64,000 bases of DNA from Clostridiaceae bacterium (GCA_021769555.1 JAETSR010000005.1:1-64000), one strand, 5' to 3'; counted from the first letter of the stretch, positions 24,381-32,845 are shown. Notes: generated from the sequence alone by a model not told the origin. A program made the numbers and translations.

Positions 24381-25570
24381 AAGACCTTTCCATCAAGAAA
24401 ACTTTTTGTCTGATTGTCGTTATTACAGCCATAGCCGTCATGCTTTTGTCCACAGTCTCTGTACGAATCTGCTCCAAAGTCCGCGACCAAATCTTGCTCC
24501 CCCACGCTTATATTTTTCAGCCGTCCGTTGTTCAGCCGGAGGGAGGCGGCAAATTCACCCTGGAAGCCAGCGGCGGCCCGGAAAACGGTGAGGTGTCTGA
24601 GTTTACCGAGCGGGAAGTGATGATATTCAATACCGCGCAAGTCATGATGGTTCTCCTGCCCGTCCTTTTCTCCTTCGCTGGTATTGCTTTCGCAAGCTCG
24701 CTGTTCTACCGTATCAAGCTGAAAGAGCCTCTGGACGCGCTCAAGCAGGGCATCGTTCGCATTGCGGATAACGACTTGACTTATTCAATAGGCTATCAAA
24801 AGCAGGACGAGTTGGGCCAGCTCTGCGGGGCCTTTGAAACAATGCGCCGGGAGCTGCTGGACAATAACCGCCGGATGTGGGCCATGGTAGAGGAGCGCAA
24901 GAAAATCAACGCCAGCATTTCCCACGACCTGCGCACACCTATCACCGTGATAAAAGGGTATAGTGAATATCTGGACAGGAACATTGGTAAAGATGTGCTG
25001 ACCGAGGATGGAACACGGGAGATTGCCGGGTATATCCATGAAGCCGCCAGTCGGTTAGAGGATTACGCCAACTCCGTCCACGAGGTACAAGCCTTGGAAG
25101 ATATGAGCCTGGACTACAAGGAAATTGCGCTGCCTGATTTGATGAAAGAAATGCAGACACAGCTTTCTATCCTGTCCGAACAGCACCAGACAAGCATATA
25201 TCTCTCCGCAGATTTGCCGGAGCAGACGGTTTCTCTCGCCCCTGCCGCTGTGTTTCGGATCGTAGAAAATATCGTGTCTAATGCCCTGCGGTACTGTAAG
25301 TCAAAAATTGATGTGGGTTGCTCCTGCTCGCATCCGTTTCTTGTAATGACAGTAACAGACGATGGGAAAGGCTTTTCGGCGCAAGACCGGGCCGAGGCGG
25401 TCAGCTGCTTCTACAAGGGCAAGAAAGAAAAGGAACATTTTGGTATCGGCCTGACGATCTGTAAGATTTTAGCGGAGAAGCACGGCGGCAGTATCTCCCT
25501 TAACAACGTGCCTGGAGGCGGAGCAAAAGTAATTGTAAAACTAAAAATGGAAGAAATCTCCCCATTGTGA
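24368..25570 (+). CDS. sensor histidine kinase (system 2)
   Basis: The 400-aa kinase has two membrane helices (about residues 12-32 and 88-112) flanking an extracytoplasmic loop of about 55 residues. A HAMP domain (LKEPLDALKQGIVRIADND) and H-box (INASISHDLRTPITVIKGYS, about 178-197) follow, then the ATPase domain with NALRYCKS, DDGKGFS and GIGLTICKIL. The overall plan is VanS-like. It overlaps its regulator gene, so the two are translated together. Confidence 0.88.
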   Translation: MGKLKDLSIKKTFCLIVVITAIAVMLLSTVSVRICSKVRDQILLPHAYIFQPSVVQPEGGGKFTLEASGGPENGEVSEFTEREVMIFNTAQVMMVLLPVLFSFAGIAFASSLFYRIKLKEPLDALKQGIVRIADNDLTYSIGYQKQDELGQLCGAFETMRRELLDNNRRMWAMVEERKKINASISHDLRTPITVIKGYSEYLDRNIGKDVLTEDGTREIAGYIHEAASRLEDYANSVHEVQALEDMSLDYKEIALPDLMKEMQTQLSILSEQHQTSIYLSADLPEQTVSLAPAAVFRIVENIVSNALRYCKSKIDVGCSCSHPFLVMTVTDDGKGFSAQDRAEAVSCFYKGKKEKEHFGIGLTICKILAEKHGGSISLNNVPGGGAKVIVKLKMEEISPL

Positions 25571-25642
25571 CGGAATATAGACCTTTCCCTGTTAAACTCT
25601 CCTTATCAAAACGCTTGAAGCGTTGAAAGGAGAGTTTTTCTT
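25568..25642 (+). promoter_or_regulatory. promoter block plus ribosome-site-burying terminator hairpin
   Basis: The regulator-type block (25568-25594) is followed by an 11-bp perfect stem, AAACTCTCCTT (25594-25604) with AAGGAGAGTTT (25627-25637), carrying an inner AACGC/GCGTT stem. The right arm contains the ribosome site of the ABC gene (AAAGGAGAG), and TTTTTCTT follows directly before the ATG at 25643. The same structure could terminate transcription or hide the ribosome site; either would dampen expression. Confidence 0.6.
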
Positions 25643-26392
25643 ATGGAAATAAGAATCCAAGACCTGAAAAAGGACTATAGGCAAAAGACAGTTTTGGACA
25701 ACATTTCCCTCACCATTGGGAACGGTATGTTCGGCCTGCTGGGGCGCAACGGCGCGGGGAAAACCACGCTCATGCAGATCCTGTCCACCCTGGGGAAACC
25801 CACCTCCGGCACAGTCACCTTCGACAATATCCCGCTGGAGGATACCCGGAAAGTCCGGCCTCTCATTGGCTTCCTGCCCCAGGAGTTTTCCCTGTACCCG
25901 GATATGTCAGCGCTGGAAATCATGCGCTATCTTGCCGCGCTGTCCAATCTACCGATGGAGGTGCAGCGTCAGCACATCCCTGATCTGCTGCAAAGGGTAA
26001 ATTTGTGGGAGGACAAGGGCAAAAAGGTGCGCAAGCTGTCCGGGGGCATGAAACGGCGGCTGGGTATTGCCGGGGCCCTGCTCCACGACCCCCAGGTGCT
26101 GATTGCCGACGAGCCCACGGTGGGCCTTGATCCCCAGGAGCGTCTCCGCTTCTATGAGCTGCTCCGAGAGTTCTCCTACAGCCGCGTTGTTATCGTGTCC
26201 ACCCATATTGTCAGCGACATCGAAGCGGTCTGTGAAAGAGTGGCTGTAATGGACGCTGGAAAGCTGCTGTTTACTGGGAAAGTGGAGGCTTTGGCGCAAA
26301 AGGCGGCAGGCAGTTCCATCCACCGCACAGCTACGGTGGAGGACGGCTACATGGAAATGCTCCGGCGGTTGGAGCGGGAGGTGGAAAAATGA
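25643..26392 (+). CDS. ABC transporter ATP-binding protein (BcrA/CcmA type)
   Basis: The 249-aa ATPase has Walker A GLLGRNGAGKTTLMQ (residues 31-45), signature KLSGGMKRRLGIAGALLHD near 130, Walker B VLIADEPTVGLDP and H-loop VSTHIVSDIE. This is the single-domain form used by lantibiotic/bacitracin-type exporters. It overlaps the next gene by ATGA. Control is likely by system 2 and the upstream hairpin. Confidence 0.9.
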   Translation: MEIRIQDLKKDYRQKTVLDNISLTIGNGMFGLLGRNGAGKTTLMQILSTLGKPTSGTVTFDNIPLEDTRKVRPLIGFLPQEFSLYPDMSALEIMRYLAALSNLPMEVQRQHIPDLLQRVNLWEDKGKKVRKLSGGMKRRLGIAGALLHDPQVLIADEPTVGLDPQERLRFYELLREFSYSRVVIVSTHIVSDIEAVCERVAVMDAGKLLFTGKVEALAQKAAGSSIHRTATVEDGYMEMLRRLEREVEK

Positions 26393-27816
26393 TGCGCCTG
26401 TTTGGAATGGAGTGTAAAAAGATAGCGGGGAGCATTTTGTATTGGGTGCTTGTCCTTGCGCTGATGGCGGTCAGCATTTTTCAATATGAGCCTTCCATGG
26501 AGAGCGAGCTTCGGCGAGTAAACGACCCCAGCTCTGTTTTCTATACCGCCGACAGCTATGCCCCGGAACGCGGCGCGCCCGATGAAGCCATGGAACAGAG
26601 CATGATGAAAGAAGCCACAAAGCTGCTGATGTACAATTACCGGGATAACAGTTATCTGTACTATCCCTTCGGCTATGTGAAGGAGAAAACTATGTCCGCA
26701 GAGGAGCAGGCGGTGATTTTGCAGTACCTTATGGAGCTGACCGGACTCAGCGAACAAGTCATAAATGGGACGGCAAACGAAACAGCAGATGAAACGGACA
26801 GCACCAGCGATACCGGCGATGTTCCCATCTCCGGCGGCGGGGCGTTCGTCTTCAAACCGGGCGAGGGGAGCATGAACGAGAATGGGCAGTTTGTAATAGG
26901 AGCGGACGAAGGGCAATATGTTCCCGGCGATGAAGCGGACCCGGAAACGCCTGCACAGTCAAGAAATGACTTTGAAATCCAAGTAACCTTTGAACGCTTC
27001 AAGGAAATCATGGAGAAGGTCAATAAAATGATTGGGCCTGGCTCCTATTTTAGCTGGCCCATGCTGAAACTGTACTATTTCGGCAACGACATGGAGGACG
27101 CGCCCATCACCGAGCGTCAGCACCGGGAGTTCTACGAGGGCGACCAAGTGACCGGTGCCTTTGCCCGGTACTATTGCGACAGCATTTCTATCAGCGTGCT
27201 ATTCCTCCCTGCCTTTGTCATCGTTGACCTTATGCTGCGGGACAAACGCCGGAATATGCGGGGCTTGATTTACCCAAGGACGGTCTCCAGCGCCAAGCTG
27301 ATCTGCACCCGCTACGCCGCAGCAGTCTCGATGACTATGCTCCCCATCCTCATTCTGCCGGTCAAATCCCTGGTCGTGCTCATGCGGTACTGCGGCAGTA
27401 TTGGGGTTCAGGGCGATGTGCTGGCCTTCGTGAAATATACTTTTGCCTGGATTTTGCCCACGGTCATGCTGGTCATGGCAGTGAGCCTATTGGTGACAGC
27501 CCTGCTCGAAAACTATGCGGGAATCCTGCTCAGCGGTATGATTTGGCTGGTTGGAAAGCCGCCAATAGATAAGCTGGAAGGCGGGAATTACGGCCTGTTC
27601 GACCTCATTATCCGGCACAACACCCTGAGAGGCTATGGGCGGATGATGGAGAATATTCAAATGCTGACGCTGAATAGAATTACAATTTCCGTCATTGCCC
27701 TCGCACTTGTGGGATTGGCTGTCCTGGTTTATAGCAGAAAACGGAAAGGAGGGCTGACGTTTGGAGACAAGAAATCTACTCATAATCACAGGTTCAAATT
27801 TACGGCTAAACATTAA
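26389..27816 (+). CDS. ABC exporter membrane subunit, large
   Basis: The 475-aa protein has one N-terminal helix (about 14-31), a polar extracytoplasmic region of about 230 residues with a low-complexity Thr/Asp/Gly stretch, then five to six C-terminal helices (from about 265). This ABC-2-like architecture matches permeases paired with BcrA-type ATPases. Its 3' end overlaps the next permease gene by 56 nt. The transported substrate is unknown. Confidence 0.75.
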   Translation: MMRLFGMECKKIAGSILYWVLVLALMAVSIFQYEPSMESELRRVNDPSSVFYTADSYAPERGAPDEAMEQSMMKEATKLLMYNYRDNSYLYYPFGYVKEKTMSAEEQAVILQYLMELTGLSEQVINGTANETADETDSTSDTGDVPISGGGAFVFKPGEGSMNENGQFVIGADEGQYVPGDEADPETPAQSRNDFEIQVTFERFKEIMEKVNKMIGPGSYFSWPMLKLYYFGNDMEDAPITERQHREFYEGDQVTGAFARYYCDSISISVLFLPAFVIVDLMLRDKRRNMRGLIYPRTVSSAKLICTRYAAAVSMTMLPILILPVKSLVVLMRYCGSIGVQGDVLAFVKYTFAWILPTVMLVMAVSLLVTALLENYAGILLSGMIWLVGKPPIDKLEGGNYGLFDLIIRHNTLRGYGRMMENIQMLTLNRITISVIALALVGLAVLVYSRKRKGGLTFGDKKSTHNHRFKFTAKH

Positions 27817-28378
27817 GCAGACCCTTTTCCCGGCGGTTCTGCTCCTGCTGGTGATTCCATGGATTTACGGAACGTCTAACCTCGACAGCGCAAAGTCTGC
27901 GGAATGTTTGGAGCGAATGGTTGCGCTGGTGGGGCTCCCCATGTTTGTGCCGCTGCTAAGGCCGGAGCAGGACAGCGGCATGAATGCGATGATTGCCATG
28001 CGACCCTTTCCGTATAGAATGATTGTCGTGCTGCGGATGGTGCTTTCACTAATAGGTGCGGCTGCGCTGATTTTCGCTTTTGAGGGATATATGTGTACGA
28101 GCGGGTGTAGGTTCCCGGTCTGCGCATATGTGGTTCGCACGCTGGCAGCGGCAATGACGCTGGGATTTGTCGGGCTTCTGGCAAGCGCTGTATCGCGGAA
28201 CACGGCAGTTGGTTTTTTGGTGTCGTTCTGCTGGTACTGCGCGCTGCAAATTGAAAGCGTGGGCGCTGCTTTTCACTGTGTTTCAAATGGGATCGGTGCC
28301 CAGCAAGCTTTGGTGCTAATGGGGAGCGGTGCAGCAATTATATTTTTAGCGCAACTCCATTTTGGAAAAACAGCATAA
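27761..28378 (+). CDS. ABC exporter membrane subunit, small
   Basis: The 205-aa hydrophobic protein starts at TTG 27761, preceded by GGAAAGGAGGG. It has about six membrane helices (first at 22-38). The 56-nt overlap with the previous gene and the strong ribosome site support a coupled second permease subunit. No family-specific motif is evident. Confidence 0.7.
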   Translation: METRNLLIITGSNLRLNIKQTLFPAVLLLLVIPWIYGTSNLDSAKSAECLERMVALVGLPMFVPLLRPEQDSGMNAMIAMRPFPYRMIVVLRMVLSLIGAAALIFAFEGYMCTSGCRFPVCAYVVRTLAAAMTLGFVGLLASAVSRNTAVGFLVSFCWYCALQIESVGAAFHCVSNGIGAQQALVLMGSGAAIIFLAQLHFGKTA

Positions 28379-28397
28379 ACAAATAATTTCCTCCCCG

Positions 28398-28430
28398 TTT
28401 CATACCCATTCCACATTGGGCTGCTATCAT
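28398..28430 (+). promoter_or_regulatory. promoter block of the FtsX/ATPase operon
   Basis: The 21-bp block at 28398-28418 differs at only two positions from that at 21803-21823. It has the same 6-nt spacing to an extended -10 (TGCTATCAT; hexamer 28425-28430). It links this operon to response regulator 1. Confidence 0.6.
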
Positions 28431-28460
28431 GCAGGCAAATCCCATAAGGAGGTATGCGGT

Positions 28461-29903
28461 ATGAGCATATGTAAACGAGCGTGGCTATACGTCACGCGAA
28501 AACGGGGGAAAACCATTCTCCTGTTCGCCATCCTGCTGATTATGGCAACCTTTGTCCTGACGGGCCTTTCCATCTGGAAAGCGTCGGAGGCCGCACAGCT
28601 TGACCTGCGGCAGAGCCTGGGCGGAAAATTTGACGTTTTCGTGGATTGGAGCAGCAGCCCCTATGTAGTGAAAGAACCCGTCAGAGATGAAGTGAACGAG
28701 GAAACCGGCAAGACATCAAACAGCTTTCTCATGTACTCCACCGTACAATTTACCCCGGAAAATATCTCGGCCATCAAGGGCGTTTCCGGCGTGAAGTATT
28801 GCGGCGCAAGGCAGGACAATCTTCTCCCATTTGACGGGCTTTCCCTGTTTCCCGGAACGATCTCAACCGATGCGAAGTATCAGGGCTACACAAAGGCGCT
28901 GGGTGTCTGCAACACGGAGGACGATGAACTTTTCACCACCGGCACACTGACGCTGGCGGAAGGGCGGCATATCTCCAACCACGATACCCATGTAGCAATT
29001 ATCAGCCAGGACTTGGCGGAAAGAAACGAGTTGAAGACTGGGGATTATCTCAACGCCCATCGTTACAGCGTGGAAGAACAGGGCTTTACCGGGCCGGAGA
29101 TCAGAGTGCAGATCATCGGACTGTTTACCCCCCATGCGGTGGAGCAGTTTGGGGAAACTGTCACCACCTACGACAAAATCCAGAACCGCGTATTTGTGGA
29201 TTTGCAGACCTCGAAAGAGTTTGACGGCGGGGAAATCAACTATGGCTTTTCTGCTCTCCACGTCACCATAGACGACCCGCAGGACATGGCACGGGTGGTA
29301 GCCGATGTAAAGGCCCTGCCGGGTATCGACTGGAAAGCCTTTACCGTGGAGGTGGACAATGAAACCTACGAAAACGCCGCCGCGACCCTGGCTACGCTGG
29401 ATGAATTGGTCGTGACCCTGCTGGTGGTGATTATCGTTGTCAGCGTCATCATTCTGGCCCTGATATTGACCCTTTGGACAAAGACCCGTATTCACGAAAT
29501 CGGCGTGTTCCTGTCCGTAGGTATCAGAAAGTCGGCCATCATCGGGCAGTATTTGATCGAGGTGCTGCTGATTGCCGTCCTCGCCTTTGGCCTGTCCTAC
29601 TTCACCAGCAATGCCATAGCTGGGCAGATCGGCAACCACCTATTGGAGCAAAGTATGCAGACCGGGCAGGAGGATGATAACGATGTTGTAGCTGCCGCCG
29701 CTGCGGTTGATGTGGGCGCGGATAATCTGCTTCAAAAACCCCTACCAACGGAGAACGGCATCCGGGTGTCCGTTGGGCTGGACAACCTTGCCCAACTCTA
29801 TCTAATCGGCCTTGCCATTGTCATTGTGGCCGTCAGTACATCGTCCATCACGGTCATGCGGCTGAAACCCCGTGAAATCCTGTCAAAGATGAGCGATAGT
29901 TAA
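28461..29903 (+). CDS. FtsX/MacB-like ABC permease
   Basis: The 480-aa protein has the MacB plan: N-terminal helix (about 20-40), a large extracytoplasmic domain (to about 310), then three helices (about 318-340, 362-385 and 440-462). The conserved TRIHEIGVFLSVGIRKSAII segment lies between them. ATAAGGAGG precedes ATG 28461. It pairs with the ATPase at 29932, as in antimicrobial-peptide efflux or sensing modules. Confidence 0.85.
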   Translation: MSICKRAWLYVTRKRGKTILLFAILLIMATFVLTGLSIWKASEAAQLDLRQSLGGKFDVFVDWSSSPYVVKEPVRDEVNEETGKTSNSFLMYSTVQFTPENISAIKGVSGVKYCGARQDNLLPFDGLSLFPGTISTDAKYQGYTKALGVCNTEDDELFTTGTLTLAEGRHISNHDTHVAIISQDLAERNELKTGDYLNAHRYSVEEQGFTGPEIRVQIIGLFTPHAVEQFGETVTTYDKIQNRVFVDLQTSKEFDGGEINYGFSALHVTIDDPQDMARVVADVKALPGIDWKAFTVEVDNETYENAAATLATLDELVVTLLVVIIVVSVIILALILTLWTKTRIHEIGVFLSVGIRKSAIIGQYLIEVLLIAVLAFGLSYFTSNAIAGQIGNHLLEQSMQTGQEDDNDVVAAAAAVDVGADNLLQKPLPTENGIRVSVGLDNLAQLYLIGLAIVIVAVSTSSITVMRLKPREILSKMSDS

Positions 29904-29916
29904 CGAAGTTAACTAT
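29896..29916 (+). promoter_or_regulatory. perfect hairpin spanning the stop codon, before the ATPase ribosome site
   Basis: ATAGTTAAC (29896-29904), GAA, GTTAACTAT (29908-29916). The stop codon TAA (29901-29903) lies in the left arm, and the ribosome site AAGGAGGG starts 1-2 nt after the right arm. Translating ribosomes reaching the stop would melt it, a possible translational coupling device. Confidence 0.4.
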
Positions 29917-29931
29917 TAAGGAGGGACTATC

Positions 29932-30570
29932 ATGCCTACACTGGAATTGAAAAATGTTTCTTATGCCTACGAAAAGGGAAAGACAGTTTTGCAGAATGTC
30001 AGCGGGTCACTGGAAACCGGGAAAATATACGCCATCCTCGGCCCGTCCGGGTCTGGCAAGACCACGCTTCTGTCCCTGCTGGGTGGGCTGGATGTGCCGA
30101 CACAGGGTAGCGTCCTGTTTGACGGCGAGGATATTGCGGCAAAGGGCCTGGAACACCACCGCAGGAACCATATCTCGCTGATTTTCCAAAGCTATAACCT
30201 GATCGACTACATGACGCCCGTTGAAAATGTGCGGCTTACCGCCAAGCTGGACGCCGCCCCCATTCTGGAACGGCTGGGGCTGGAGCAGGACGAAATCACC
30301 CGGAATGTGCTGAAACTGTCCGGCGGACAACAGCAGCGGGTGGCAATTGCGCGGGCGCTGGCCTCCGATGCCCCGGTCATTCTGGCAGACGAGCCGACCG
30401 GGAACCTGGACGCCGACACCGCCGAGGAAATCACGGCGATTTTGAAAGAGAGCGCCCATGCGTTCGGGAAGTGCGTGGCGGTCGTGACCCACGACCGCGA
30501 GGTGGCAAAGCAGGCGGATGTGGTGCTGGAAATCAAACGGGGACATTTGAAAGAGAGGGAAACCATATGA
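29932..30570 (+). CDS. ABC transporter ATP-binding protein (MacB/LolD type)
   Basis: The 212-aa ATPase has Walker [20 protein letters not shown] (residues 37-55), Q-loop [18 protein letters not shown], signature [16 protein letters not shown] and Walker [13 protein letters not shown]. This is the pattern of MacB/LolD-type ATPases that drive mechanotransmission permeases. It ends in an ATGA overlap with a lipoprotein gene. Confidence 0.92.
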   Translation: MPTLELKNVSYAYEKGKTVLQNVSGSLETGKIYAILGPSGSGKTTLLSLLGGLDVPTQGSVLFDGEDIAAKGLEHHRRNHISLIFQSYNLIDYMTPVENVRLTAKLDAAPILERLGLEQDEITRNVLKLSGGQQQRVAIARALASDAPVILADEPTGNLDADTAEEITAILKESAHAFGKCVAVVTHDREVAKQADVVLEIKRGHLKERETI

Positions 30571-30806
30571 AAAAATTAGTGATTATATTTATGAGCATAA
30601 TGGCCTGTCTGACCCTGCTGTCTGCTTGCAATAGCGGAGATAGCGGCAATGACGATAACGCTGGGGCAAAATCTGTTGAAATTGACGATTCCTCGTTGGA
30701 GCCGGGCGGGGACGATACCTCAGATGTTCAATCAGATGGCGGCTTTACCTACACGCTGAAAGACCCGGATAATGCCGATGGGATCGTGATTACGCCCAGG
30801 GAGTGA
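30567..30806 (+). CDS. small lipoprotein
   Basis: The 79-aa protein has a signal peptide with lipobox LLSAC (Cys 21). The mature part is acidic ([10 protein letters not shown]...) and ends [19 protein letters not shown]. It overlaps the ATPase stop codon and so belongs to the same operon. It probably sits on the outer membrane face as an accessory to the exporter; the role is inferred. Confidence 0.7.
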   Translation: MKKLVIIFMSIMACLTLLSACNSGDSGNDDNAGAKSVEIDDSSLEPGGDDTSDVQSDGGFTYTLKDPDNADGIVITPRE

Positions 30807-30844
30807 CATCTCCTAAACACAAGAAAGAAGGTGTAGACTTTCCG

Positions 30845-31027
30845 ATGGAAGTGACGAAAAGTGAGAACTGGTTACTATGTCCCATTTGTGGCAACAAAAC
30901 GAGATTGAAAATGCGGACAGATACCGAGCTTAAAAATTTCCCCCTCTACTGCCCCAAATGCAAGCAGGAAATTCTGATACAAGCTAAAGATTCTAAGATA
31001 GTCATCATCAAAGAGCCAGACGCATAA
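30845..31027 (+). CDS. cysteine-rich KTR-domain protein
   Basis: The 60-aa protein has two Cys pairs (CPICGNKTRLKMRTDTE, then CPKCKQE), giving a zinc ribbon with the KTR motif that names the family. These small proteins are frequent in Firmicutes mobile elements, often near resistance genes; function unknown. ATG 30845 follows AGAAGG, and a strong terminator follows the stop. Confidence 0.8.
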   Translation: MEVTKSENWLLCPICGNKTRLKMRTDTELKNFPLYCPKCKQEILIQAKDSKIVIIKEPDA

Positions 31028-31032
31028 GACGC

Positions 31033-31080
31033 AGAGCCGATGAAACTGTGAACCCACAGGTCATCGGCTCTCCTTCTTTT
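31033..31080 (+). terminator. strong intrinsic terminator of the export operon
   Basis: AGAGCCGATGA (31033-31043) and TCATCGGCTCT (31061-31071) form an 11-bp perfect stem with an inner CTGTG/CACAG pairing, followed by CCTTCTTTT. Confidence 0.8.
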
Positions 31081-31083
31081 AGG

Positions 31084-31410
31084 CTATGGTGCGGTGTCAA
31101 TCAAAGATTGAATAGTCGCTTTGGCTACCTCAATAGCCCGTTCGTCACAAGTTGCCAGTTTGCGAATCAAGGTATCTGCCTCTGAATCCTGCGCAGGTTT
31201 CTCCGGGTAGAAAAGTAAGTCCGGAGATATAGCCAACTCCCGAATTAGCCTGCACAGCACGGTATACCCAGGCGTTTTGCCGTTGTTCTCAAGCCGGTAT
31301 ATGTACCTATCCGTAACGCCGACCCTTTCTGCCAAGGCTTCTACTGTAAGTCCAGCTTCTTGTCGGGCCGCCTTGAGAACAGCCCCAAATATTTCAGCTT
31401 CATTCTGCAC
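31084..31410 (-). CDS. XRE-family regulator
   Basis: This 108-aa protein has an HTH at about residues 10-62 (LKAARQEAGLTVEALAERVG, then DRYIYRLENNGKTPGYTVL) and a helical tail. GTG 31410 is preferred because AGGAGG lies 10 nt upstream. An ATG at 31434 also exists but has no site. A minus-strand -10 TATAAT lies at 31438-31433. Its presence next to the attenuator and sigma-like gene is a common end-module of such ICEs. Confidence 0.75.
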   Translation of the reverse strand: MQNEAEIFGAVLKAARQEAGLTVEALAERVGVTDRYIYRLENNGKTPGYTVLCRLIRELAISPDLLFYPEKPAQDSEADTLIRKLATCDERAIEVAKATIQSLIDTAP

Positions 31411-31568
31411 TGTTAGTTCACCTCCTATAACCATTATAGAGATTCCTGGAAGTTTGATAATGGCATACAGGTTCAAATAATCATGAACTAACGATTCATC
31501 AACTGAATACCTGCGCTGACCCCACCAAATAAAAAAAACTTGGTTTTGGCGGGGCGATGTGCTATGCG

Positions 31569-31610
31569 GAAAGCCCTCCAAACCCAGGTTTTCGGGATTG
31601 GAGGGCTTTC
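31569..31610 (+). promoter_or_regulatory. 13-bp hairpin in the leader of the sigma-like gene
   Basis: GAAAGCCCTCCAA (31569-31581) pairs perfectly with TTGGAGGGCTTTC (31598-31610). No clear T-run follows. It is the first of several hairpins in the 430-nt non-coding leader between the XRE gene and the sigma-like gene. A weaker AGGGC/GCCCT stem lies near 31660-31675. Confidence 0.5.
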
Positions 31611-31704
31611 TATGCGCTGGTATGGAGGTAGCCAGCCAAAAAAATCTATCGTCCGGCCCAGGGCTTAATGCCCTCCAATACTGAACTGTCAGTCCATAGT
31701 CATT

Positions 31705-31760
31705 ATGAAGCAGATGCACTTGTACAGCGGCCCACGCCGCTATGCAGGTGCACTTTTTTG
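31705..31760 (+). promoter_or_regulatory. leader peptide start overlapping a terminator (attenuator)
   Basis: A 16-bp stem (31715-31730 with 31737-31752, three G-T pairs) is followed by CTTTTTTG, a full intrinsic terminator. An open frame starting ATG 31705 (MKQMHLYSGPRRYAGALFCW) runs straight through the stem, so ribosomes translating it would prevent folding. This is the layout of translation-controlled attenuators found before some resistance genes. Here the next gene is the sigma-like factor at 31842. Confidence 0.6.
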
Positions 31761-31841
31761 TTGGGCAGCATATCCCGCTGCCGTGGCCCTCCCCGGTCAA
31801 TCTGAACTTGGAAAATTTCAGATTGATTGGAGAAAAAAGTT

Positions 31842-32351
31842 TTGGATAAGCACTATCCGAAAAGCAGCGACCCGCGTCCTAAACGGCGGCGCAGCAAGGA
31901 TAACCCATATGAGATATACTCGGTCGGTGCCCAAACTGACCAGCCCCATTATTATATAGCCTTTATGGACAGCACCGGCGTCCGACAGGAGTTAGAAATT
32001 GACAAAGCCCTCTTTGATGTACTGGACAGGTTTGAACTGGACGACCTCTCCTTTCTCAACGAAGTGGACAACCACTATGAGCGTTCGGAATTGACAGAGG
32101 CTTCTCTGAACGCCCGGGCCTTTGAGCCACGGGAAACGGTTGAAGAAACTGTCATGCAGCGCGACGAGAACGAAAGGCTACATAGGGCAATAGCCATGCT
32201 CCCGGAAAAACAGCGTAACCGGCTTATACTTTACTATTTTGGAGATTTGACTTATGAACAGATTGCGGAAATGGAAGGCTGCAAACATCCTGCAATCATT
32301 AAGTCTGTATCCGCAGCAATAGCGAACCTCAAAAAATTTTTGAGCGAGTAG
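31842..32351 (+). CDS. sigma-70-like HTH factor of the element
   Basis: The 169-aa protein has an N-terminal portion beginning LDKHYPKSSDPRPKRRRSKD. The C-terminal sigma region 4-like HTH reads HRAIAMLPEKQRNRLILYYF, then LTYEQIAEMEGCKHPAIIKS. No obvious region 2 is present, so it may be a partial sigma or a phage-type activator. TTG 31842 is chosen from the conserved start and TGGAGAAA upstream; TTG 31827 is the alternative. It ends just before a strong terminator. Confidence 0.75.
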   Translation: MDKHYPKSSDPRPKRRRSKDNPYEIYSVGAQTDQPHYYIAFMDSTGVRQELEIDKALFDVLDRFELDDLSFLNEVDNHYERSELTEASLNARAFEPRETVEETVMQRDENERLHRAIAMLPEKQRNRLILYYFGDLTYEQIAEMEGCKHPAIIKSVSAAIANLKKFLSE

Positions 32352-32376
32352 GGTTACAATTTTGCTCTTTAGTTAG

Positions 32377-32420
32377 GAAACAGGTGGAGATACCGAAAAT
32401 CTCCACCTGTTTCAGCTTTT
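32377..32420 (+). terminator. intrinsic terminator after the sigma-like gene
   Basis: GAAACAGGTGGAGAT (32377-32391) and its exact complement (32399-32413) form a 15-bp stem with loop ACCGAAA, followed by AGCTTTT. Confidence 0.8.
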
Positions 32421-32807
32421 GAAGCGGGTCTGAACTTTGACAATCGAATACCCATCCATCAAATACTTTCCCATTACCTTTGTGACGAGCAAAAGCCACC
32501 ATAACGGCTGCGCCAAGATCTGCCAGAGAAAAGCAACGAAGGGACACCACTTTTCTGATTTCTGTTGTTTCACCGTCAGGGAGCGATCACAGCCAAGCTA
32601 TAACCACCGGGCGGCTCCCGGCGGGGCGATGACCGGTAATGGGGACAATGATACTCCCGTCCAGCCACAGCCAGAGCGTGACAGCGATTTTCGGTCGCAA
32701 AGCCGTCGCAGGCAATGGGGGCGGTCGCATGAGAACCATGTGGGGGTGAGATTCCCGTGGAGTTGGTACGCTGCCAGCCGTTTGATGGATTTTAGCATAG
32801 AAATTCA
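32421..32807. other. non-coding stretch without a supported gene
   Basis: A frame is open through this stretch into the PemK gene, but it has no ribosome site or convincing protein pattern. Short G/C-rich inverted repeats occur around 32605-32640 and 32740-32760. No known RNA class was recognised. Confidence 0.4.
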
Positions 32808-32845
32808 GCCAAGCAGCGGGACACTCTGCTCTGCTGCTTGGCTTT
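32808..32845 (+). terminator. hairpin upstream of the PemK-type gene
   Basis: GCCAAGCAGC (32808-32817) and GCTGCTTGGC (32833-32842) form a 10-bp perfect stem followed by TTTA, 48 nt before the PemK-type ATG. It may insulate that gene or act in its leader. Confidence 0.5.

Noticed and set aside
22518-25570. Van-type glycopeptide resistance cluster
   Set aside because: The VanR/VanS-like pair has no vanH, ligase or dipeptidase genes nearby; the cargo encodes ABC exporters instead.
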